A stretch of 64,000 bases of DNA, taken from Pelargonium tetragonum (Eukaryota > Streptophyta > Magnoliopsida > Geraniales > Geraniaceae). The first letter of the stretch is position 1; every line of letters begins with the position of its first letter. Below are positions 50,361 through 61,720 of the stretch, in pieces. A program made the position numbers and the translations under genes. Location: positions 124,001 through 188,000 of the forward strand of contig JAYMTL010000015.1 in assembly GCA_036897445.1 (NCBI GenBank). The letters are read 5' to 3'. The notes under the pieces were generated by a model. The model was not told the DNA's origin. It did not search any database and saw only the letters and a program-made list of their open reading frames with translations.

Positions 50361-51706
50361 TTGCTTGAATATATATAGTCTTAATTCAATGAGTATGCGC
50401 TACTCTTCCTTTATCTAACGAAAGTTGTTAAGGAAATCCTAGAGTTTACTATAACATATTAAAAAGAAAAATAAGGAATTGTACTTAGTTAGTTTTTTCT
50501 TAATCTTGTTCGTTTTAAAGCGCAAGGAGTAATAAAACAGAGGAGACTAGATACACAAAGACCCGGAAACTTGCAAGAAATAGGTTTAAGCTTCTATTTT
50601 TCGATAAATATGCTTATAGTCCAACGGCATACGCTGGGTAAATTTAGGTGCTACTTCTTAATCTTAACTAAGTTGTAATTTCTAAATATAGAATAGAAAA
50701 GTATGGGTAGGATTAAACTTTGTGTCCTCTAACCAGATTCCGGTCTAAATACATAGCTGTTCTTGAGAAAGAAACCCTAGCTAATTCTTAAACCCAATCT
50801 TCATTCTCGACGGACAAAAAAGGAAGGAGAGCTGGTGGCGAAGATACACCCATCTTCTATTTATTATTTAACCCAGGCACTCAGGATTCTTAACTTAATT
50901 AAGTAAAAAAGCTCCCTATCAGTTAGGATTCCTTGACAAAAAAGGCGGGTAAGCAGGAGAATGAAAAGTGGGTTTCTTATCTACTTGCATTACCTCTTTA
51001 TTCAGGAAAGTCTTGATTAGAGCTGATAGACTTTTCTCGCTATATGAAATAGAATTTTTGCTTTGCAAGTAGCTCTACAATGAAAAATTTGAGGACTTTT
51101 CCGAAATACTAAAGCATTACCTAACTTTTTCTAAAAAAGAGGGAGACTTTTGTATTATTATATATACTTATTCTCTTACCTTCCCCTAAAAAGAAAATTC
51201 ACATTTTATAATTATAAGAGGCTCTCTATACATATAACAAACATAACTTGAGGATATTCTTGTGTACCTTAGTTGAAAAGCATGATTTAATAGTAAACTC
51301 TCCTTACTATTCCCTACTTTGTCTAAGTTATTTTCCAGGAGTGAGAGACTCTTAATACAGAAATGTTGAAAAAGCCCCTTGTATGGCAAAGAATAAGTTA
51401 TGATTGGATCTCATGTGTATCCGGAGGCAGGGTTTACTACACCCAAGCTTTTTATTTCCTGTATCTTTTGTCAGGTAGATCCATTATACGACTCTCGCTC
51501 GGCTGTAAGCACTTAAACTTAAGAGATTTGTGGACAAGACTATAAAGTCTATTTTGAGATTGAGCAATGAAACAAAGCCTTCTATCTTCTATAGTATAAA
51601 AAACATATCATTAACAAACTACTCCGGGAATTCTAGCGTAACCAAAACAGAAACTCCACTAATAAAAATATAAAAAGGAAAACCATAGGTGTGAAGTCCT
51701 CAAGTA

Positions 51707-51788
51707 TAGAACTTATTACGTATACAACATTTTGAACTAAGAGACTTAGAACTTATTACGTATACAACATTTTGAACTAAGAGACTTA
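51707..51788 (+). repeat. Perfect 40-bp tandem duplication
   Basis: Two identical 40-bp units, 51707-51746 and 51747-51786, starting TAGAACTTATTACG and ending ACTAAGAGACT, with two further matching bases. Perfect identity in otherwise degenerate spacer points to recent origin. Confidence 0.92.
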
Positions 51789-52051
51789 ACAACGAACTAC
51801 TTATTTGGAAACCCCTTTTTTTATTCATGCCAAGACTCAACTTTGGATTTATCTTAGTTTAGTTAGTAATGCTACTCAGGAAAATTGTGTATCTTAGCGT
51901 AACTTACCTAAAATTCACAAGGGTGTACTATAATTAATCAAAATGACTCCACTCTCTTTATAAAAAGTTTGACTTATATTTACTATTTACAGACAAGCTT
52001 TTCCCAATTCCTTATTACTTATAAAATCTTTGGCTTATACTTATAGAGGAA

Positions 52052-52080
52052 ATAGGTCTTGGCCTTGAGGCCAGACCTAT
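52052..52080. other. Strong isolated hairpin
   Basis: ATAGGTCT-T-GGCC, loop TTGA, GGCC-AGACCTAT: twelve paired positions with a single bulged T and a 4-nt loop. It is much stronger than the surrounding quasi-palindromes and has no gene nearby. It could be a processing signal of a lost gene or a mobile hairpin; I cannot tell which. Confidence 0.6.
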
Positions 52081-55000
52081 AGAAGATTTGCTTTATTCCA
52101 GTACCTTAGATTCATATCTATAGGTGCAAGATGTCATATAACGGAGAGACGGGGAGCCGAGCAAGGAAAGTCCTTTTGAAAAACTGAGTAATTTAGGGCC
52201 CTTGTCACCTGTCATACACCCCTGGATATTAATATTTCAGATCGATAGTAATAGTTAGGTGTCATTATTTATTAGGGCTCTTTGGTTGTGCAGTAATAGT
52301 ATAAGGTATGTACAATCTGATAAGCTAGATTTACTTATTAGAAAAACCTTCGAAATTTCTTCTTTTTATCTAAACCCGCGGAGAGGTGTCGTTAAGACTA
52401 GAGTAATAGGGTTTCTTATACAAGTAAAAGGTATACATGCCTAGATGCGTTTTGTTAGTAAAAAAATCCCGAGGGGTACCGGCAGTAGTTTGGAATTAGA
52501 AAACGTGTACTGCTTAGTCGGTTTAGTATCTTTTTGGTAAGAGGTAACTCAAGAAATATGTCTTCCTTGTTATTTAGTAGGGCCACCTTAGTACTGAATA
52601 CTGTGGATACCTCTAAGATGAGAGATTTATGATCCGGAATAGTAAACTGGGGCTTCGACTCCGAACCCTTGGCATCCTTGTAAGTAAATCAGCGTTTTAA
52701 CTTCTGTAGAATCTTTTAAAAACCTTCTCAACAAGTACTCTTAACTAGATAGAGAAAAAAATTCTAATTCTATTTAATTAACTGATTTTCCTTATAAATG
52801 TAAGTAAGGTAAGTACTTTCCCCTAATATATCCTCTATAGAAGTAGGTATTACCATAAGATATAAGGTAAAAACAGAGTATTGGCCAATGAAAAAGTCTT
52901 AAAAGTACCTTTTTAGATATTATAATCAGTTAATTTTCTTACTTGAGAGCTGTGGTACACAAGTCTGTACTATAATTCATTAAGAAGTTAGCAGTCTCTT
53001 AACTTTTTATAAAAGGTAATACCCGCAAAGCAGGAACTTCTAGGGTATCTCTCGGGTTCCCGTACCTAAGAATTAAAAGCATTTGCTTTGACTAAAAATA
53101 GCATTGGTTAGTAGTATTCCGGCATTTAAGAGAATCTTGAGCTCCTAAAAGAAGCGGGTAAAACCTTACCAATATGTAACACTAACCGCTCTCTTTGTAT
53201 CCTTACGGCAGTTCTTGGAATTAGAGGGATTTCTTGCTAAGGTTGCGAAAGTCTTCTCTTTAGTTGTAAAAAGCTATGTTAAAAAGCACACGTCAAATTC
53301 AGCTCTATAAAAAAACGGGATTTACTACAAAACTTTCCTTTGAGGATAACACCCTATGATCAACTACAATATCCCAGAAAGAAAGGGCGCAATCTAGAAT
53401 TAAGGATCCGTAGTACAAAACACATTCTATAAGGTTCCTTTACTATCTAAATGCTCGGTAATCCGTTTGTTTTAGACTTTTATCAAATCTTAGAATATAT
53501 TTCATTAAGGAATCTTGACTCGAGCCTTTTTCTTGTCGCCTATATAGGATAAGCTGGCGTATAGCTCTACTTTCTAGGAGTGTTCCCCTTTCTTTCTGGA
53601 CTTAGTAGCCGTATAAAAAAAGCCAGGCCTATTAAGTTCTTTCATGCATGCTAGATTTCTTTCGGATGTATGTAATTGTTAAACCAACAAGGAAAGTGCT
53701 AGTTTCTTTAGAAGGAGGGGCTAAAGCGCCAGGCCCTACGCCTATTATATTTTAGGAAACCCGGGAATGTAAGGAATCTCCTATAAACCACGGGTACTTC
53801 AATAACTTTCTAAACAACAAACTTTATTAGCTTGAAACTGCTTAGACACTACTATGAATCGCCTTCAGTTCCTAAATTCTACTGTGACTACTGTAAATGT
53901 ACTCTTTTAAATCCTTTAATGAATACTCTACTCGACTTAGGAATCTCTCTAAAAAAACAAAGTCTAAATTGCGGAACTTTTCGGTGTCGATAGCTAACTA
54001 TATAAAGGAATATAAAACATAAGGAAACCTGTAAAATAAATAAGTAGTAGGTCTTAACTAAAATTAGGATTTCTTCCTCTGGGGTCTACCCTCTTATTTA
54101 ACAGAAGTAGCGGATATCTAGAGTATTGAATTCTGCTTAAAACCCAGTTAAACTCTTTTTTAGTGATATGGTTTTCGCATTAGGGGCACCTCCTTGTATT
54201 AATATTTCGTGGATAACATAACGTTCTTGTCCAACAACTCCCCTAAAATTTAAGTGTAATTCTTACAAAGGGCCGTAATCCTGTAGGGGCGATCCATTCC
54301 TAGGATATACTTAGCCAAATAAAAGTCTATTTGAACCCTTACATTTCTACAAAAGAAACGAATATTAATATTATATACCATAAACCCCTACAAGGACCCG
54401 CGTAAATACTTAAGACAAAGAATCCTTTTATTATATATCTTATAAAAAAACTCTAAATACCGCCTAAATACTAAATAAGGTAACTGCAGAGTTTTGCTTT
54501 CTTATTTTTGGAGTAAGAATCGGTTAATAGCGGAAATTGACATGTTTTAGAACCCACTTCTCTTATAACCAAGAGCTTAACTGAGTTTTCATTTTTTATA
54601 TACCTAACCCGCACGGAGCAAAAGTAGAATAAATTCTGTGTCCTTTAAAGATAGAATAATCTAGCTGTAACAAAAAACCTTTATAATTATACAAGATATT
54701 TGTTCAAAGGGAAGTTTCCCCGGATCCCGCGTAGCGAGAGCCGTTTTTCTATTTTATAGAGTAAGTTCTTGAATCTTAACTAGCCTAAATCCGGTAGGTA
54801 AAAGCCTTATAAAGAATAAGACTAGAAAAGCTGGGTTGTTAGTACAAAAAAGAGGGGGCCGAATTTCTTTCATCTAACCCTTTTGAATTGCTACTGATGC
54901 TGAGTATCCTAAACTGACTAGGGGCTCCCTTTGGTTAAGAGACTTCTTAGTGCTATTGGGTGCTGTTTACTTTGAAAAAGAATGATTGTGTTATTTAAAA

Positions 55001-58000
55001 TGTTTAAGGGGGTTGGAGGATAGCTGGCTGATCAATAGATCCATAAACGTGAAAAGGGGCCCTAAAATTGTTACCGGTTTATCAATTCAGTATTGTATAA
55101 ATTCCCACCAAGTTATAGTTATTAATAGAATCTCGTTTCATTCTGATTGAACCTGAGTACCCTATCTTACTAAGCGTAGAGTATCTTAGTATTTACCTTT
55201 TAAAGCCCCCTTTAAATAAAAAATCAAACTTACTCTTTTAGGGTTTTTACTCCTTCCAAAGCATTCCAAAAATTCTCGAGTACTCTTTTAAGGTTTAGTA
55301 TACTACCAAAGCGCCTCCGTGACATAAAGAGTTTAGACTTTTGAGAGAGTAAAGTGTACCTAAGTTTTGTGAAGTAAAATGTGTTTAAGTCCTTGTAAGG
55401 AATCCAGTAGTCGTGGTACAGAACTCCCTTCGCAGGTTTTAGTAAAAGTCAGAATCAAAAGTTTTCGTAGGTTCCAAAAAGGGAATAAGAAATTCTTTAA
55501 TTAAAATTTTCATATGTTTAAGTAAAGGGGGCTTGCTTGAAAAATTTTTATGTATCTTATTAAGTTAATTAAATTAAGGGATATCCTTAGGTTGTTTAAT
55601 AGATCCGCGTTTTATTAGGTACCTCATACTGGGGACCACTTCTATACAGTAATTCTAATCGCAATGTCTAGTTCCTTATAGGATATCCGTACCAATAATT
55701 ATTACCCAATATACCAATATATAGGTGTTTCCTCTTTTTTGACAGAACTCTAACTTTACGGGCACTCTTTTAACCCTAAAATCCGCTCGCATTTTACAGA
55801 AATTTACATAGAATACAAGTTAAGATTACGAGGATAGGAGTTATAAAACTCATTCAGGATAACATTACCGACTTCTGATTAAGGTGTACAGACAGTTATT
55901 ACATAGTGTAAGCTTTTTTCCTGGACTTTCGCTTTTTACAAGGGCTCGTAAAGACCCGTAACCCTTTTTTGCTACCCTTAACACATGATACTGGAACTTA
56001 GCTATAAGCTTCGGGAATTAGAATCCTTTTACTTTAAAATATCTACGCTTCGCAAAGCGAGAGCTTCCTTTTAGGGAATCCTAAGTGTAGAACTTTCTAT
56101 AAATTCGACTTTAACGTGGTATATTCATTTTTGTATTTTCTAGAAGGAGAACTGAAAAACTCTTTCTAAGATTTACAATTTAGGATACAAAATTGCCATT
56201 AAATAAAAATCTGTTCCGGTTTTTTTATTATTTATTACACGAATACTCCAAGAAACAAAGAAGCGCCGCCTATTACTCAATCCTACTATTTAGAATTATC
56301 CTGATTAGAAGATATTTTTATTACTAGAATAGCCTGTTTAAGAACGACTCCAAATTCCAAGTGCTCCTAGTTTAAGGCGTTTCATAGGCGGGGCTACCCC
56401 TGGAGTTTCCTTTTAAAGCCCTGTATTAGTGCGTGGTAGATATTTTATAGATAATTGCACTATGTCATGATTTTCTTAAATAATAGGCGGGATTCTGTTC
56501 TATATATGAGTCTTAAGGTTTTTAAGGAAAGTTGTCCTATTTTTTCTTTTATATTTATAGGCTGTGATAACTAAAGCTTTAGTATAAGAATTCCCAATTA
56601 CAAGTAAAAGACTAAAAAGTTCTAAAATAAGGGTGCTAACCTTACTAGCTAGCTAAGGAGGAAGCTGCCTACTTTCAAGTCGTCTTTTAAACAAAAAAAG
56701 TCTTGTATATTTCAGTTATGTCAGCGGCGAGGGCCCGGGGTAAAGCACACGTATATATGTATATATTAAGGGTATTTTCCAAAGGTAGTTTTATTGGGCG
56801 TTTATCCTAATAATGCTGAAAGAGGAGGTCTAGATACAATCAAAGCAGAACCCGAGCTTCTATTTCCACGAGTTGCGGATTTTACTACAAAGATTTAGCT
56901 GCTATACCTGAGTGTGGGTATCCTATACAGAATGCGACAGAGGGGAAGTTCTATATTATCGAGATAAAAGTCTTTGTATCAGAAGTAATAAGGTGACAGA
57001 TAACACGAGTTATTGGCTCTTAACAAAGTGTAAAAATTAAGAAAAAGTGCTTTGGTTAAGTCATGAGGGAAAGGAGTTAAAGTTTTGTACCTAATGTGAG
57101 TATCCACGAGGCACGAGGGCTTGTTAAGTACCTTTTAGTAGTCTTTTTTTGTAGTGGTTTTTTTGCTAATTACTTATATAGAGTTTATTTATAAAGAAGG
57201 AATATAAGGTAAATAAGACTTTTGATTCTTTATTTCTCTAAAAGTAAGCAATTCAAAATATATAGCAGAAATGGACGTAAAAAAGCCAAAATGTACAAAC
57301 TAGGTAGGCTAACTTTTGTTTTAGTTCGCATTTTCTTTCGCAAGGAACTTCCTTTTTTTTTTTAACTAAGAAAACTCAAGCTAAAGCTGGAAATACACTA
57401 ACTCAGATGGGTAAGAAGGCGGTAAGGTAAACAGGCAAATTCATTTGTTTAGGGCTTTCTAAACTACTTTAAGACTTTTCTTTATAAAGAAGCAGTACAC
57501 ACAGATATAGGCTTTTTCTAGTCTTATAAGGAGCATCCTTATATACTAGAGTGGTCGACAAAATGTTACGTTAGAGTCTTTGTGTTTACAAGTGTCCCAT
57601 AAAGGAGGATATATAGCAAGCTTTCTAATTTCTTAAGTTTTTGCTTTTTAGGAAGGCTTTTCATTAAGAAATTAGGGGAGATCTTTTTCTTTAGAGAAGT
57701 CTTATGAGGTTAGAACCTTTGCACTCATTATTTGAAGAGTTAAGAGCCCACCCACGCGGTGAGTACCTTAGGAATCCCTGTAAATTTATAAGCGTTCTAG
57801 CTCTTTGTTCAGCAGCTTGTAATACAAAAAAGACATAGACACATAATAATCTCTACGATTTTTATCTAAGTGATTTTTTAACTTTTTAAACTTATTTTAT
57901 CCTTGGTATTTGAGCGTCAGAAAGCATATAAAGCTCCTATAGATCTATGCCTTTTGCCCAAGTCTGGATCAATCTAAGTGTAAAAATCTTAATGCGGCAA

Positions 58001-61000
58001 GTTAAACCTTTTTATTTTGCCGGCTAAGGTTCAATGGCGACCCTACAAGTAGTACACGACTCTCTTTTATTTACGGGTTATCCTCGCGCCTTGGGGTATA
58101 CTTACAGCCCTCTCCAAGAGCTCTCAAAAGTTAGTATTACTGGCTATTAAAGTCCCGACCTTTCTTAACAAGGAGGCCTCATCCTAAGCATTACCAGTTT
58201 TTTAGAGTTTCTAGTTTGATACAGCTTCACGAGTAATTGACGCACACTCAGACCTTGTAGTGAGTTATAATTATAAAAAGAAATTTCATACAGCCCCTAA
58301 AAAAATACTGGGTTCGAAAAAGTAACTTATACTAAATAGTTCTTGTAGTACGAATATGACTTAATGTTATTCTATTCCAATTGCCTTTATGAGAAAATGG
58401 GATCCCGGTCCTCGTCGTTAAAGTTGAAAGGGGGTATTACCAATATCCGAATTCTATATTCATTCAAAGGAAGCTACCCTACAGAAAAGGGCTTTAAAAC
58501 CTAGGGGTATCCTATAAACGCAAGGTCAACAACGAAAATTTCTAATATCTATGGGCATTCTTTTTCATAACTTTTTGGGTCTAATATAGTTTTGAAATTT
58601 ACCAGGATAAGCTAAAGAAATTCTAAAAAACTTGAAAGTATAGAGCGGAATTTTGGAGTAACCTCTTAGACTTTTACCAACAACATAGTAAGCTTTTTCT
58701 CTGAGGGTGAAACTTAGATGGTAGGTTTGGGAGCTCTAGTAAGATAAGGAGCTCTGATCAAGTTCCAGGCTCTATTAGGGGATCCCGCTTTTATTGCTTC
58801 TTGACAATGTATATTTAACTTGAATTCAAAAAACCTTGTGTTGTATTAGAGAAAAAGCCCTCCTTGTTTCGCAATTTCCCTTACTGATCTTAAAGGGAGC
58901 TCCCTTGAAGTAAGCAATAAAAATTTTTGTAGAAACTCATTTATAAACGAATCCTCAGGAGCTTCTTATTTAAGTGGATTACCCCTTTTTAAGAAAGCTA
59001 AAACCCCCTTTATATCCGGGAGTAAAGCATAGAGCTGAATTTCTTTTTCAGTTACGCAGTTCAAAGGACCTACACAGAGATAGAATTAAGGTACTTGACT
59101 AACAAATAAGGAGGCAACTACTCTTAAAAATGGTTACGAAACCTATTATGAGTAGCCCACTTGTGTATTTTTTTTCTTTAGTTATTTAAATCCTGTACTC
59201 AGTGTTAAGATCCTATTCTTAGAGTTAACCACTTAAGAACCCGTTTTTGAACCTCCAAGTCCCGTTCCTACTTATAAACCAAAGGAGTACCTCCGAACTT
59301 AACGCAGACTCTAAACTTGTAACAAACCCATACTAAATGAAATCTTATAGATTCCCTGCCATAACCTAAAAACTGTGATGTAATTAAAGTAGCTGCATTT
59401 ACTTCTAAGGTTTTAAGAGTCTTATTTTTTCAAGGGGTTAGTAAAGTCAAACTAAATCTCTTAACAAAATGGAAGGAAAATATTATGCATTATACTGTGC
59501 ATGTCTCTTTTTTCAAAAAAAAAAAATGTATTCTTTTCAAGCTTTGCCCTAACCATTAGGGACACTTTTGAAAACTAGTATGTAGTAACTGAAGTTTTAA
59601 ACCATCTGTACCAGCCTATTTATATACTAGGAGTCCTAGGCTTTTGTATAACCACAAAGAGGCAGGAAGTATGTCTCGAGTTTAAATCCAAGACTACTCC
59701 TCGTGAGAGCACAAAAAGCTTAAAAATTTGTCACATAAATCTAGTAAGTAAAACCCTACTGGAAAACCAAAAGCCTTGAAACTTAGAGGTTTTATCAGTA
59801 CAAAGAGTTACGCAAAAAGACACTGGGTAATCCTTAGATTTCATTATAGTATTTAGCGCTTTTAATGCGGGAACTTCCTTATAATTGAGGTGCTCGGATC
59901 TAGCCCTATTAAATTTACACATCGGCTTGGGTCCAGGAATTTCCTAAAAGTAGTAAAAGTAGGGATATATTGATTCAAGTATTTTAGATGTAAAAGTCAA
60001 ATTTAATAACCTAAAACTACGAGAGGGATCTAAGCACTAAAAGTAGTACTTAGGCCAAGCTAATCCCATTAGAGCTCTAAAAACTTATATGTACTTTGCT
60101 AAACCTTAGGGGCTTAGTTTATTTAGCACTAAGACCCATAAAGGAGATAAGAGCGCTCTATACAAAACTTAAAGTTCTCATTATATAATGTAGGACTTCA
60201 AAAAATTCATGTTGTATAAGAGTTGGGGGCCACATACAAGGTCTAGAAAAGCTTACTGGAAAGCTTGGAGCTGTCCTAATGAAAAGAAAAATCTTGTTAC
60301 TAAAGCTTTGGAGTTTAAGGAGCCTATTGTGCGGAGACCCTATAATGATAGAAACAGCATCCCAAGCTCTTGCAAAAATACAGCTAACATTTATATAGTC
60401 CTTATAACTGCAGCGAAAAGGGTCCTCTCTTGTGTTACTTAAGCTAAAACCTTTGACAGCTCAATATCGAGCCCTTAATAAAGCCTGCGAAGCTACTTTT
60501 TTATTTTGTACCTGAACTTAGCGTACCACTATCTGTTGAATAATGGATTCGAACTCGTGCGTGCCCCTTCAAGTATACTCTGCTTTGTGGAATGGAATCC
60601 GATTAATTATAGTCAACTAAGAGACTTAATCTTCCTGGATTTGACAAGAGTGCGGCTAAAAGTTCGTTATCTAAGTGATTCCTTAGGCAATTTCTCATTT
60701 CGAGTTAAGGTTTTTTTTGTTCCAAGGATCCCGGTGCACATCATTTTCGTGCAGCATTCCAAAGGAACTCCTCAATCTAGAAAATTTAGCGAGATTAAAG
60801 ACTTCAGTAAGGGTGATTTTCTGTCTGGAGTAGACCGCGAGGGTTTTAGAGGCTGCTGCTGATATCAAACCTAAATGACGTATAGTGTACAATTCTTTTT
60901 TCTGAGCAGGAATTTGATTTAAAGAAACTCTTTCTTTTATGAACTCAAACAGAAAATATACTAAAGTTCGGACTTTAGTATTTCAGGGAATTCTACAAAC

Positions 61001-61199
61001 AACGAAATGAAGCGCTCCTTTAGCAAAACTTTATTCGTAGGCAGCTCTGTATTCTAACACAGAAGTCCAGGGGGATCCCCCCGAAGCCTTTAAGTATAGA
61101 TTTAATACAAGAAATTTCGGACGAGACCTCTAAAAAGGGAATAATTTAACCAAAACTCTTAGCCAAAAATCTTACAATTTCTTTTGATTAAAAAAACTA

Positions 61200-61720
61200 A
61201 GACTCCTAAGATTCTCCTATTATCTGTGTAAAATATATATATTAACTAATACAGAATACTAAAAAACTAAAAAACTATAGAGAGTAATAGAATACTCTAG
61301 AATATAAATGTAACAGATACAATAGGTAATATACTTTCTTTACTTCCTTACAAAAATCCTAGCAACAAGAAGAATACATTAGCTACAGGTATCGTCTCCC
61401 TTAAGGCTGGTCTAGCAGCTCCTGCTCCTAAGAAATCGGAGTCTGAAGAACTAAAGAAGTAAAGAAAGATAAGTGTGTGGGGTATATGTGTTATCAATGT
61501 TATATCAAATACTACTACATACCTCCTTCGCAAAGCTGCAGTCGGGTACAATAACTTACCCTTTCTACTTATCTACTTATAAGGCCCTTTCTGTAGTAAT
61601 AACTCCAAGGAAGAATGAGGTATTATCCTTAATAAGAATAGAACTCTTATAACATAGAATACAATATAAAAACAGGAATTTATAATACTATAGTTTTACA
61701 AGACAGAAGTTATATAAAAA
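61200..61720 (-). repeat. Dispersed 'TACCCGACTGCAGC' repeat family, copy at 61.5 kb
   Basis: Same order of parts as the 36.2 kb copy: ATTAGCTACAGG, TCTAGCAGCTCCTGCTCC, a purine run (AAGAAGTAAAGAAAG), then the core at 61522-61548, which on the minus strand reads GTACCCGACTGCAGC then TTTGCGAAGGAGG. Flanks are TA-rich. No coding content recognised. Confidence 0.5.

Larger units (their letters stand above)
45201..61199. other. Non-coding spacer of the micropalindrome texture
   Basis: Sixteen kilobases with no recognisable gene. It holds two tandem duplications (47439-47474, 51707-51788), a strong hairpin at 52052-52080, tRNA-like fragments near 50.3, 57.7 and 60.55 kb, and many quasi-palindromes such as 58893-58906 and 61070-61081. 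The longest frame (118 codons, 60506-60862) begins in a T-arm-like fragment and matches nothing I recognise. Confidence 0.6.

Noticed and set aside
60506-60862. 118-codon frame
   Set aside because: It begins across a tRNA-like fragment, is overlapped by a frame on the other strand and matches nothing I recognise.
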